A DNA stretch of 31,562 nucleotides from RGIG6353 sp045590615 (GTDB lineage Bacteria; Bacillota; Clostridia; Oscillospirales; SIG627). The DNA lies in NCBI GenBank assembly GCA_045590615.1, contig JAZNRH010000012.1, positions 1 through 31,562 on the forward strand, given 5' to 3'. The first letter of the stretch is position 1, and every line of letters begins with the position of its first letter. The notes below the pieces were generated by a model. That model ran no database searches and was not told the DNA's origin. It was given only the letters and a program-made list of their open reading frames with translations. Positions 22,757 to 30,283 of the stretch are shown in pieces. A program made the position numbers and the translations under genes.

Positions 22757-22960
22757 ATGGAAAAGGTAACAAGACAGACAATCATCGGAGACATTCTCGA
22801 CTACGACAGAGAAACAGGCAGATTTTTCCTTGAAATAGGAATGCATTGTCTTGGCTGTCCCTCGGCAAGAGGAGAGTCAATCGAGGAAGCGTGTGAGGTT
22901 CATCAGACCGATGCAGACGAGCTTGTAGAAAAGATTAACGACTATCTCGCATCAAAGTAA
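22757..22960 (+). CDS. DUF1858 domain protein (hybrid-cluster-type disulfide small protein)
   Basis: A 67-residue protein that is a single DUF1858 domain: VTRQTIIGDIL at the start, the conserved GMHCLGCPSARGES with Cys31 and Cys34, then IEEACEVHQTD. This CxxC pair is expected to be redox-active or to bind metal or sulfur; the exact function is unknown. A strong AAAGGAG site precedes the ATG by 8 nt. The stop codon shares its last base with the trmK start. DUF1858 proteins often occur near iron-sulfur or redox genes, but here it lies among tRNA and quality-control genes. Confidence 0.92.
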   Translation: MEKVTRQTIIGDILDYDRETGRFFLEIGMHCLGCPSARGESIEEACEVHQTDADELVEKINDYLASK

Positions 22961-23661
22961 TGAAAAAACTGAAACTCACAAGGCGGCTCACTGCCGCCTT
23001 TCAGCTTGTAAGAGAGGGAAGGGTAGCAGTAGACGTGGGCACAGACCACGCCTACCTGCCAATCGCCCTGATTGAGAGTGGAAAATGTCCGAGGGCATAT
23101 GCTTCGGACATTGGAAAAGGACCACTCGAAAGGGCAAGAGAGAATATCGAAGAATACGGACTCAGCGACAAGATTACTACCGTCCTCACCGACGGAGCAG
23201 CCTATTTCGATTCGCTTGCCGACGAATTTATAATAGCGGGAATGGGAGGCGAGCTCATATATTCGATTATCTCGGACGCCCCTTTTCTTAAAAATAAAAA
23301 TGTACATTTAGTTCTCCAGCCAATGACCAAGCTCCCTGTTTTAAGGCATTCACTTCTTGCCGATGGCTTTTATATCGACAAGGAAACGCTCGTCAAGGAG
23401 GACGGTAAAATTTATACGGTTATGTCGGTGGGGTTTGATGGAGTGAAGCGTAATATTTCCACCCTTGACGCTCTGACGGGCAACGTGGAAATGGCAGTAG
23501 CAGACGGCAATGCCAAGCTTCTTTCGGAGCTGATTGCACAAATCATTCACGACATAGACAACCGTATTTACGGAAAGCGTGAGGCAGGAGAAAGCACCGA
23601 CGACGAAAGAGAGCTTCGCCGTCAAATCCTGAATATAAGGAGTAAGCTCAATGAAAATTAA
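22960..23661 (+). CDS. trmK: tRNA (adenine(22)-N1)-methyltransferase
   Basis: A 233-residue class I SAM methyltransferase that makes m1A22 in tRNA. The SAM motif VDVGTDHAYLPIAL (about 24-37), ASDIGKGPLERA, the catalytic-type IIAGMGGELI and the QPMTKLPVLR block are diagnostic of TrmK (YqfN). A C-terminal coiled helical part follows, as in B. subtilis TrmK. It sits immediately before the NIF3 gene, a pair conserved across Bacillota, with an 11-nt overlap. Its ATG overlaps the DUF1858 stop (TAATG). Confidence 0.95.
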   Translation: MKKLKLTRRLTAAFQLVREGRVAVDVGTDHAYLPIALIESGKCPRAYASDIGKGPLERARENIEEYGLSDKITTVLTDGAAYFDSLADEFIIAGMGGELIYSIISDAPFLKNKNVHLVLQPMTKLPVLRHSLLADGFYIDKETLVKEDGKIYTVMSVGFDGVKRNISTLDALTGNVEMAVADGNAKLLSELIAQIIHDIDNRIYGKREAGESTDDERELRRQILNIRSKLNEN

Positions 23662-24421
23662 AGAAATAAGAGATTTTTTGGATAGCAGATTTCCCACCTC
23701 TCTCAGTGAGGAGTGGGACAACGACGGAGATATGTTATACCTCAACCCCGAAAGTGAGCTGACGGGTGTTGTTACCACCCTTGACGTTACCGACGAGGCA
23801 ATAGAGCGTGCAATAGCGCTTGGCGCAAATCTTATTGTTAGCCATCACCCCTTGATTTTCAGACCAATCAAGAGGCTTGACAGCTCAGCCCTTTCTCAAA
23901 AAATTGCAAAAATGATAAAAAACGGAATATCCGTTTTGTCTTACCATACACGTCTTGACAGCGCAGAGGGTGGAATAAACGACCTGCTTGCCGAGAAAAT
24001 CGGACTCATCAACCCCGTGGGCTTCGGTCCTCAGGGCGAAAATCCAATGGGCAGAATAGGTGACTACCCCGAAAGCTCACCTGCCGAATTTTCAGCCGAG
24101 GTATCCCTCGCCCTCAACACCGACGTCATTTTCTACGAGGGCAACAGGACAATCAAAAGAGTAGCTCTGCTCGGTGGCGCAGGCAAGGATTTTATTCATA
24201 CAGCATATCAGCTTGGCGCTGACGCAATGATAACGGGCGACGTTTCCTACAGCGTTGCAATGGAGGAGCTGCCCTACGGAATAACTATAGTTGACGCAGG
24301 TCATTATGCAACCGAAGTTTGCGCTGTCGATATTTTAGCCGATGCCATAGAGAGCGCATTTGAGCTGAGAGTAGACAGACACCGAGGCAAATCCCCCTCA
24401 AGCTTTATCACCCAACAGTAA
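23651..24421 (+). CDS. NIF3-like dinuclear metal centre protein
   Basis: A 256-residue NIF3 family (YqfO/YbgI) protein. Metal-ligand motifs are visible: LIVSHHPLIF (about 56-65), HTRLDSAEGG (about 97-106) and DAGHYATE near residue 220. It is often annotated GTP cyclohydrolase I type 2 in databases, but the true activity is unsettled. It lacks the central PII-like insert of longer homologues, so it is the short form. AAGGAG lies 10 nt before the ATG, within trmK. The trmK-NIF3 pairing supports both calls. Confidence 0.93.
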   Translation: MKIKEIRDFLDSRFPTSLSEEWDNDGDMLYLNPESELTGVVTTLDVTDEAIERAIALGANLIVSHHPLIFRPIKRLDSSALSQKIAKMIKNGISVLSYHTRLDSAEGGINDLLAEKIGLINPVGFGPQGENPMGRIGDYPESSPAEFSAEVSLALNTDVIFYEGNRTIKRVALLGGAGKDFIHTAYQLGADAMITGDVSYSVAMEELPYGITIVDAGHYATEVCAVDILADAIESAFELRVDRHRGKSPSSFITQQ

Positions 24422-24432
24422 AGGAATATATT

Positions 24433-26196
24433 ATGGCTTTTGACGCAGGAATGCTCCGTGCCGTCACCCGTGAGCTCGATGTGAGACTCGGTGAGGAAAA
24501 TGGCTTTAACGGAGCAAGAATAGATAAAATTGCAATGCCCGAGAGAGATGAAATACATCTTCTTCTCCACGTGGGCAGAGAGAATATGAGGCTGGTCGTG
24601 TCTGCAAGCGCAGGCAACCCACGTCTGCACCTGACACAGAGCGCCAAGGAAAACCCCAATACACCACCTGCCTTTTGTATGCTATTGAGAAAGCACCTCT
24701 CATCATCAAGACTTGCCCACGTAAGACAGCTTGGCTTTGAGAGAGTGGCAGAGCTTGAATTTGATTTCAAGGACGAAATGGGCTATGTATCAAAGAAGTA
24801 TCTGATTGCCGAAATAATGGGCAAGCACAGTAATATCATCTTTTGCGACTCTGACAAAAAAATACTCGGTGCAATTCGCACCTCGGATATATCCGACGCA
24901 TCAAAGAGACCGATTATTATGGGAATGAAATACGAGCTTCCTCCAATGCAGGATAAGCTCGACCCCAACACGATTACAAAGGACGAGTTTATTGCCACCC
25001 TTTCGGCAGTTGACAGCACACTCGTTGCAGAAAAGGCGATTACTTCCCGCCTTCTCGGAGTCGCTCCACTTATTGCCCGAGAGGCAGTTTATCGTGCTGC
25101 CCTTGACTCGTCAGCGTCGATTTCGGGCGTTGATATGGACAAGCTGTGGTTTCACTTTTCGTCCTTTTATACAGCACTCAATGAGAACAATCTTTCACCT
25201 TGCCTCATCTGTCGCACCGAAACGCCCGACGTACCCTTCGAGTACTCGTTTATTGATATAAGACAGTACGAAAACAAGGCAGTAGTCAAGAGGGCAGACA
25301 GCGTATCCGATATGATAGACGCCTTCTTTTCGACAAGGGATAAGGCAGAGCGAATAAAGCAACGCTCTCAGGACATATTCCACCTGCTCGCCAAGAGCCA
25401 GAGCCGACTGCTCAAAAAAATCGAGGCTCAGGAGGCAGAGCTTGTCGAGACCGAGACGATGGATTATTGCAGAAAATGCGGAGATTTGATTTCGCAGGAA
25501 ATGTACCGTATAAAGAGGGGAGACAGGTCGGTTACGGCTGTAGACTATACCGTTGAGGGCTATCCCGAGGTCACCGTTGAGCTCGACGAAAGACTCTCCC
25601 CGTCGCAGAATGCCCAGCGCTACTACAAGAAATACAACCGTAAGAAGAACGCAAGAGTTGAGCTCACCCGACAGCTTGAAGAAGCCGGAGACGAGCTTAA
25701 GTATATCGATGCTATTTTAGACAGTCTTTCAAGGGCAGAGAGCGAGGCAGACCTCGACGAGCTCAGAGAGGAGCTCTCAATGTGGGGTTATGCAAAGAGA
25801 GACAGAAAAAAGCTCAGAACTGCAGAGAAAAAGAAGAAGCCCAAGCCTATCTGCACAACCTCTCCTTCGGGACTTGAAATATATATCGGTAAAAATAATC
25901 TGCAAAACGACTATCTCACCACTCGCTTTGCCGACAAGAACGACTGGTGGTTCCACGTCAAGAATTTTGCAGGCAGTCACGTAATAATGAAAACCAATGG
26001 CGAAGAGCCTCCGGCAGAGGACTTCACCTATGCAGCAAAGCTTGCAGCAATCAATTCTTCAGCCGAGGGCAAAAATATTGCCGTTGACTATACACTTGTC
26101 AGGCATATAAAAAAGCCCCCTGCAGCAAAGCCGGGCTTCGTTACCTATTCAACCTATTGGACGGCTTACGTCGATGCAGAAGAAAAGGGGCTGTAA
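24433..26196 (+). CDS. rqcH: Ribosome-associated quality-control factor RqcH (NFACT family)
   Basis: A 587-residue NFACT protein, homologue of eukaryotic Rqc2/NEMF and of FbpA. The N-terminal NFACT-N domain (about 1-210) contains PRLHLT and the FCMLLRKHL stretch. Two helix-hairpin-helix and coiled-coil regions follow (about 290-330 and 390-450), and the NFACT-R domain (about 475-587) has IYIGKNNLQND and DWWFHVKNFAGSHVI. RqcH binds 50S subunits with stalled peptidyl-tRNA and directs alanine tailing so that the peptide is degraded by ClpXP-type proteases. That gives it a functional link to the ClpE-like gene upstream. Older annotations call it fibronectin-binding protein. Last gene of the plus-strand unit. 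Confidence 0.95.
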   Translation: MAFDAGMLRAVTRELDVRLGEENGFNGARIDKIAMPERDEIHLLLHVGRENMRLVVSASAGNPRLHLTQSAKENPNTPPAFCMLLRKHLSSSRLAHVRQLGFERVAELEFDFKDEMGYVSKKYLIAEIMGKHSNIIFCDSDKKILGAIRTSDISDASKRPIIMGMKYELPPMQDKLDPNTITKDEFIATLSAVDSTLVAEKAITSRLLGVAPLIAREAVYRAALDSSASISGVDMDKLWFHFSSFYTALNENNLSPCLICRTETPDVPFEYSFIDIRQYENKAVVKRADSVSDMIDAFFSTRDKAERIKQRSQDIFHLLAKSQSRLLKKIEAQEAELVETETMDYCRKCGDLISQEMYRIKRGDRSVTAVDYTVEGYPEVTVELDERLSPSQNAQRYYKKYNRKKNARVELTRQLEEAGDELKYIDAILDSLSRAESEADLDELREELSMWGYAKRDRKKLRTAEKKKKPKPICTTSPSGLEIYIGKNNLQNDYLTTRFADKNDWWFHVKNFAGSHVIMKTNGEEPPAEDFTYAAKLAAINSSAEGKNIAVDYTLVRHIKKPPAAKPGFVTYSTYWTAYVDAEEKGL

Positions 26197-26227
26197 AAAA
26201 AGGCGAACCCTCATAAAACCAAAGGAT

Positions 26228-26267
26228 GCTTTTTAGCAAAAAGCACCCTCTGGACTCCCGAAAAGCA
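26228..26267. repeat. 40-bp interspersed repeat, copy 1
   Basis: A 40-bp block identical to 26357-26396, from GCTTTTTAGC to CCCGAAAAGCA. With its flank it forms CCAAAGGATGCTTTTT (26219-26234), loop AGC, AAAAAGCACCCTCTGG (26238-26253). On the minus strand all 16 pairs can form if G-U is allowed, followed by TTTTA. It lies just past the rqcH stop. Confidence 0.85.
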
Positions 26268-26356
26268 GTGTTATTTGTTTTTGGTTAGTTTTTCTTAATA
26301 CAATAGCGTAGCTTTTCAACCATAACGTTTGCGAAGTAAATATTGCACCAAGAGGC

Positions 26357-26396
26357 GCTTTTTAGCAAAAAGCACCCTCTGGACTCCCGAAAAGCA
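26357..26396. repeat. 40-bp interspersed repeat, copy 2
   Basis: Exact copy of 26228-26267, 129 bp away and in the same orientation. Its left arm (26348-26363, CCAAGAGGCGCTTTTT) matches the right arm less well than in copy 1. Similarity continues weakly beyond the block (CCAA... before, TAATTTGTTT after), suggesting an element of about 60 bp. The 90 bases between the copies show no gene. Confidence 0.85.
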
Positions 26397-26435
26397 TAAT
26401 TTGTTTAATTTTAGTTTTATATTACTAAAAGAAAA

Positions 26436-26470
26436 AGGCTGTAAAAAACCGAATTGGTTTTTTACAGCCT
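26436..26470. terminator. Bidirectional intrinsic terminator between rqcH and the isomerase gene
   Basis: AGGCTGTAAAAAACC (26436-26450), loop GAATT, then the exact complement GGTTTTTTACAGCCT (26456-26470): a perfect 15-bp stem. It is followed by ATTATTTTTA on the plus strand and by TTTTTCTTTT on the minus strand, so it can stop both converging units. It ends 8 nt from the isomerase stop codon. Confidence 0.88.
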
Positions 26471-26477
26471 ATTATTT

Positions 26478-27317
26478 TTATCCAATTATCTTTCTCAGTC
26501 TGCCAAGCGCATCGACGAATGCTTCTTCAGACGTTTTGAAGGGATACGGATAGGAGAAGGTCTTGTCTGTCAGAGCCTTGAGTCCGTCAAAGGTCAAAAG
26601 ATGTGGCTCAAGGGTAACGTAAAGAGTTTTGTCAAAGCTCTTGGAATAATCCGAGAGGATTTGAGCAATATTACCCTCACCAAGTCCGGTGGGAACGATT
26701 TCTTTCTTTGCAGTACCGTCTTTGATGTGGAAATAATCAATTCTGTTCTTCAACAGCTCGTATGCAGAAATAGTTTCGTAAGCATCGAGAGCGAAATTAC
26801 CCATATCAAATACACAGCCGAGTCTACCGTCAAAATGCTCTAAGAGGTCGGAGCACATTTCAGGGGACTCACCGTAGATGCCTGCCTCGTTTTCGTGGCA
26901 GAGTCTGACCTTGTACTTGTCGGCAATGTCGAGCATAGCGCTCAGTCTTGCAATTACCTCACTCCTGAGCTCTGCTTTTTTATCCTTTGGAAGATAGAAG
27001 CTGAATATTCTTATCTTGTCACAGCCAAGAGCGTTGGCAATCTGACAGCATCTTTCGGTCAGCTTGAGGTGTTCGTCCATAGGGTCGTCAATCTTGATTT
27101 TTCCTAAGGGCGAGCCAAGAGAGGACACCTTGATGTCGGCAGCCTTGAGCTTCTGAGCAAGAGAGCTGAGCTGTTCGTCGCTGAGGGATGAAATATTAGT
27201 GCCCGAGACGTTTCTCGGCTCAATGGCAGTAATGCCGTTTTCCTTGAGCGCTCTGAGCTGAACGTCAATGTCGTTGTTGTATTCATCGGCAAAAGCCGAA
27301 ATTATAAAGCGAGCCAT
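26478..27317 (-). CDS. Sugar phosphate isomerase/epimerase family TIM-barrel protein
   Basis: A 279-residue protein of the xylose isomerase-like (AP endonuclease family 2) TIM-barrel group. It has MARFIISAFADEY at the start, the metal-site pattern LCHENEAGIYGES (near 139-151), GCVFDMGNFALDAYE and YFHIKDGTAKKEIVPTGLGEG. These correspond to the Glu/Asp/His ligands of the IolE/IolH/epimerase relatives. The substrate is not determined; relatives act on inosose, 3-keto sugars or hydroxypyruvate. It is the last gene of the minus-strand sugar unit and shares a base with the stop of the preceding oxidoreductase gene (TAATG), so they are translated together. Confidence 0.88.
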   Translation of the reverse strand: MARFIISAFADEYNNDIDVQLRALKENGITAIEPRNVSGTNISSLSDEQLSSLAQKLKAADIKVSSLGSPLGKIKIDDPMDEHLKLTERCCQIANALGCDKIRIFSFYLPKDKKAELRSEVIARLSAMLDIADKYKVRLCHENEAGIYGESPEMCSDLLEHFDGRLGCVFDMGNFALDAYETISAYELLKNRIDYFHIKDGTAKKEIVPTGLGEGNIAQILSDYSKSFDKTLYVTLEPHLLTFDGLKALTDKTFSYPYPFKTSEEAFVDALGRLRKIIG

Positions 27318-28189
27318 TATATTTCCTCAAAAGCGTGAACGGGCTCTTCCTTGCCACTTTCAAGCGAACGGTTGATTGCATCAATTACGAATACGGGTGC
27401 AATAAATTCCGAGTAGCTCTGTCTTTGCTCGTCACCGTTGAGAAGTCCTCTGAACTCCTCGAATTCTCTTGAAAATACAACGTCGAGCATATATCTGCCA
27501 CCTACGATATCGTCGTCGGTGTTGACGTAAACGAAATATCCGTCAACAGCCTCTTCAAAGCTGAGGGTAACGTCGAAGTCGTCGTATCTTACTACCACCG
27601 TAACGGTAGGAAGCTTCACGAAAGCCTGAACCGACTTTGGATAATAACCGAACACCTCGCACATAACCTGAGTAAGATGCTGAGAATAGAACCAGAAATT
27701 ACCGTAATCGTTTTGCATATTAACGGGCGCCCTGAGATAACCACCAAGCACTCTGCCCAGCTCACCGTCCATTCTCTTTTTAGCAAGAGAGCGAACGAGG
27801 TCGGCGTGAACACATGAAGAACCACCTGTGAGCTTGATTGAGTTTTCTTTAGCCACCTTCATAAATTCAATGGCATCAGCCTCGCTTGTAGTAATGGGCT
27901 TGTCGATGAACATAACTGTGTTCTTTTCAATATAAGGCTTAGCATACTTGTAGTGGTTCTTGCCGTGACGGGCAGTAACCATAATAGCATCAACCTTGCC
28001 TGCAAGCTCGTCGTAGCTCTTCATAACGGGTACGCCAAACTCTTCGTTGAGCTTCTGAGCAGCGCTCTCGTCCTCGCTGAATACACCTACGAATTCAATC
28101 TCATCGGCAAACATACCTTCCTTGATATTGTACTTCAAAAAATTATTGGCATGTGAATTTTCACATCCGAGAATAGCTATCTTTTTCAT
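27317..28189 (-). CDS. Gfo/Idh/MocA family oxidoreductase (first of three)
   Basis: A 290-residue NAD(P)-dependent oxidoreductase, shorter than the usual 330-390. The N-terminal Rossmann part starts MKKIAILGCENSHANN; the glycine motif is GCENSH rather than GxGxxG. The cofactor-site EKP triad is DKP (residues 96-98). The C-terminal alpha/beta domain contains WFYSQHLTQVMCEVFG, with a possible catalytic His. The atypical nucleotide loop and short length suggest a divergent member that may bind cofactor differently. It lies between the second oxidoreductase (2-nt gap) and the isomerase gene. Confidence 0.87.
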   Translation of the reverse strand: MKKIAILGCENSHANNFLKYNIKEGMFADEIEFVGVFSEDESAAQKLNEEFGVPVMKSYDELAGKVDAIMVTARHGKNHYKYAKPYIEKNTVMFIDKPITTSEADAIEFMKVAKENSIKLTGGSSCVHADLVRSLAKKRMDGELGRVLGGYLRAPVNMQNDYGNFWFYSQHLTQVMCEVFGYYPKSVQAFVKLPTVTVVVRYDDFDVTLSFEEAVDGYFVYVNTDDDIVGGRYMLDVVFSREFEEFRGLLNGDEQRQSYSEFIAPVFVIDAINRSLESGKEEPVHAFEEI

Positions 28190-28191
28190 AA

Positions 28192-29262
28192 TTAAAACTT
28201 CCTTTCAAGTGGATTTTGTGCGTGTACGGTTTCGATAACGCTGATGATTTTTGCAGCCTCTTCAGGACCGATTGGGAGAGGCTTCTTGTTCACGATTGCA
28301 TCGTAAACAGTGTCGTAAAGCTTGGCAGTACCAACGTTGAAGGCAGTACCCTCAAATTCGCCACTCTCCTCGTGTGCTCTGAGGCTTTCGGCGCAGTAGG
28401 TGGGGAGGCCGTCATCTCCCTTAATACTCTCGAAAATAACGGGTCTGGGCTCATTTTCACCGTCAACCACGTACTTTGCCTTGTAGGTAAACGGAGTGAA
28501 CTCAGCACAGCCTCTCGTACCAAAGAGCTTTACGTTAAACGGGCTGTATGCATCAACCGAAATAACCTCAACGTCAACGAGAGGCTTGTCGGGTGCACTG
28601 AGAATTATCTTGGCAAAGTCATCCGAGTCACCACTCGTCAGACAACAAGCGAGCTTTGAATACTCAACCTTGATATCGTCCGAGAAGCCGAGCAAGTCAC
28701 AAGCAAAGCCGATTGGGTGAGGGCCTGTGTTGTAAATTCCACCTGCGTTCTTAACCTGAAGCGTCTGCCAGTCCCAACGGCGTGCAAAGTTGTTGTATTT
28801 AATCGATACCTGCTGGATTTCACCGAGCTTGCCCGATGCGATATAATCCTTGAGGAAGGTATAGAAGGGAGCGTAAAACGACTGCTGGAATACTGCTAAA
28901 AGAACGTTGTTCTCCTTTGCAACCTTCATCATATCGTCACACTCGTAGCGTGTTTTAGCCATCGGCTTTTCAACGAGCACGTTGAAGCCGTGCTTCATCA
29001 AATCAATGGATATGGGATAGTGCATTTCGGAATAAGAAGCATTAACTACAAGATCAATGTCTTTTCTTCCAAATAAGTCCTCATACTTTTCCAGGGTCTC
29101 GCAGCCCGGATAAAGCTCGGGAGCTTCCTCTCTTCTTTGTGGGTCGAAGTCAACTACAACGGCAACCTCGAAGAGCTTGTTGAGCTCGCCTCTGAAAAAT
29201 GCACCGTGAATGTTTCTGCCACTTCTGCCCTGACCGATAAGGGCAACTCTCAGTTTTTTCAT
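28192..29262 (-). CDS. Gfo/Idh/MocA family oxidoreductase (second of three)
   Basis: A 356-residue NAD(P)-dependent oxidoreductase: MKKLRVALIGQGRSGRNIHG (GQGRSG, residues 10-15), EKP at 98-100 and NTGPHPIGFACDLLG in the C-terminal substrate domain. It probably oxidises or reduces a sugar or polyol hydroxyl. The open frame extends upstream to 29430, but that part crosses the promoter and the AraC promoter. The ATG at 29260-29262 is preceded by AAAGGA at 8-10 nt and gives the canonical family start. First gene of the minus-strand sugar unit, with a strong promoter at 29299-29327. Confidence 0.92.
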   Translation of the reverse strand: MKKLRVALIGQGRSGRNIHGAFFRGELNKLFEVAVVVDFDPQRREEAPELYPGCETLEKYEDLFGRKDIDLVVNASYSEMHYPISIDLMKHGFNVLVEKPMAKTRYECDDMMKVAKENNVLLAVFQQSFYAPFYTFLKDYIASGKLGEIQQVSIKYNNFARRWDWQTLQVKNAGGIYNTGPHPIGFACDLLGFSDDIKVEYSKLACCLTSGDSDDFAKIILSAPDKPLVDVEVISVDAYSPFNVKLFGTRGCAEFTPFTYKAKYVVDGENEPRPVIFESIKGDDGLPTYCAESLRAHEESGEFEGTAFNVGTAKLYDTVYDAIVNKKPLPIGPEEAAKIISVIETVHAQNPLERKF

Positions 29263-29298
29263 AACCGTAGTCCTTTCCTTATTAAATATTGTACCTTC

Positions 29299-29327
29299 AT
29301 TATATAGTACACTTTTTGTTATGTAAA
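29299..29327 (-). promoter_or_regulatory. Promoter of the minus-strand sugar unit
   Basis: On the minus strand TTTACA (29322-29327) and a perfect TATAAT (29299-29304) are 17 bp apart, about 37 nt upstream of the oxidoreductase ATG. One copy of the putative operator CAAAAAGTGTA lies inside the spacer (29308-29318), so a bound regulator would act directly on polymerase. Confidence 0.82.
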
Positions 29328-29363
29328 GAGCAAAAAATGTACACTTGTATTGCAAAAAGTGTA
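29308..29363. promoter_or_regulatory. Three copies of CAAAAARTGTA, putative AraC-type operators
   Basis: The 11-bp motif occurs on the plus strand at 29331-29341 (CAAAAAATGTA) and 29353-29363 (CAAAAAGTGTA), exactly 22 bp apart (two helical turns), and on the minus strand at 29308-29318 (CAAAAAGTGTA). All lie between or within the divergent promoters of the AraC-type gene and the oxidoreductase gene. Direct repeats at helical spacing are typical of AraC-family sites. The assignment to the adjacent regulator is inference. Confidence 0.65.
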
Positions 29364-29378
29364 ATTTTGTGGTATAAT
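29350..29378 (+). promoter_or_regulatory. Promoter of the AraC-type regulator gene
   Basis: TTGCAA (29350-29355), 17-bp spacer, TATAAT (29373-29378), with TGG before the -10. One putative operator copy (29353-29363) overlaps the -35 and spacer, suggesting that the regulator represses or tunes its own gene. Confidence 0.82.
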
Positions 29379-29395
29379 AAGGGCGAGGTGATAAA

Positions 29396-30199
29396 ATGTC
29401 AGCTTCTTCCATCGTGGTATATAACCACAATCTCTTTGAAAACGTTCAGCCCGAAATGTTCACTTTGCACGAGCACGACGTATACGAGCTTATGCTGTTT
29501 GTAAAAATCAAGGGCTCATATTTTGCAGAGGGCAGGGCATATAAGGTAGCTCCGAATGATATAATACTAATACCCCCGTCTCTTCAGCATCGATTTTTTA
29601 TCGAGGCAGGCTCGGACTACGACAGATACGATATACTAATCGACCAGAACCTGATCGACCCCGAGCTGAAAAGCCTTTTGCCTTCAATTCATGACATAAT
29701 CAGTGTGGGCTCAAACGACCTCGTGCTCTCACTTTTTTCGGAGCTTGACAGATTTGAAAAGCTTCTTGAGTGTCCGGAGCCAGCACTTGACTCGCTTGTC
29801 AGAACAATTCTCTATAACGTCTACCTTTTATCAAAGGAGAAGGAGGAGAGACGGTCAGCCCAGCTTAATCCACTCGTCTCCAAGGCAACCGATTATATAA
29901 ATAAAAATCTTTTCACTCTGAGTGGCGTAGAAGAGGTCTGCCGTGAGCTTTACGTAACCAAGAGTCATCTGCACCACATATTTCAGAAGTATCTTATGAC
30001 AACGCCAAAGAAATATATAACGTCAAAAAGGCTGTACGAGGCTCAGCGTTTAATCAGAGGCGGCTCGGCTCCGAGTGATGTTTACGCCGCCTGTGGATTT
30101 TCGGACTACGCTACTTTTTATCGGAATTACAAGGAGCTTTTTGGCTATCCCCCCTCGCGCGAGGGAGAAGTGGAAATCGTAAGAGAGCAATATATTTAA
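29396..30199 (+). CDS. AraC family transcriptional regulator with N-terminal cupin domain
   Basis: A 267-residue regulator. Residues 1-100 form a cupin-like sensing domain (LHEHDVYELMLFVKIKGSYF and APNDIILIPPSLQHRFF). The C-terminal 100 residues carry two helix-turn-helix motifs: LSGVEEVCRELYVTKSHLHH followed by IFQKYLMTTPKKYI, and then SDVYAACGFSDYATFYRNYK with the FxR(x)YKxxFGxxP end of the family. It probably senses a sugar-related ligand and controls the flanking oxidoreductase genes. GAGGTG precedes the ATG by about 5-6 nt. It is divergent from the minus-strand sugar unit and upstream of the third oxidoreductase, the usual place for a pathway-specific regulator. Confidence 0.93.
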   Translation: MSASSIVVYNHNLFENVQPEMFTLHEHDVYELMLFVKIKGSYFAEGRAYKVAPNDIILIPPSLQHRFFIEAGSDYDRYDILIDQNLIDPELKSLLPSIHDIISVGSNDLVLSLFSELDRFEKLLECPEPALDSLVRTILYNVYLLSKEKEERRSAQLNPLVSKATDYINKNLFTLSGVEEVCRELYVTKSHLHHIFQKYLMTTPKKYITSKRLYEAQRLIRGGSAPSDVYAACGFSDYATFYRNYKELFGYPPSREGEVEIVREQYI

Positions 30200-30214
30200 T
30201 CAAAAAAGCAATAT

Positions 30215-30243
30215 TTGTGTAGTAAAAAGCAAAAAAATAATAT
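30215..30243 (+). promoter_or_regulatory. Putative promoter of the third oxidoreductase gene
   Basis: TTGTGT (30215-30220), 17-bp spacer, TAATAT (30238-30243). A second possible -10, TATGAT, is at 30249-30254. There is no terminator between the AraC-type gene and this one, so read-through is also possible. No clear copy of the CAAAAARTGTA motif is seen here. Confidence 0.45.
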
Positions 30244-30283
30244 ACAATTATGATACAGATATGTATTTTTGGAGGATAACACA

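Noticed and set aside
26329..26553. 74-codon open frame on the plus strand after rqcH
   Set aside because: It runs through a repeat and the bidirectional terminator and into the end of the isomerase gene; it has no ribosome site.
29263..29430. 56-residue N-terminal extension of the second oxidoreductase
   Set aside because: It would cover both divergent promoters and part of the AraC-type gene, and the family start is at 29262.
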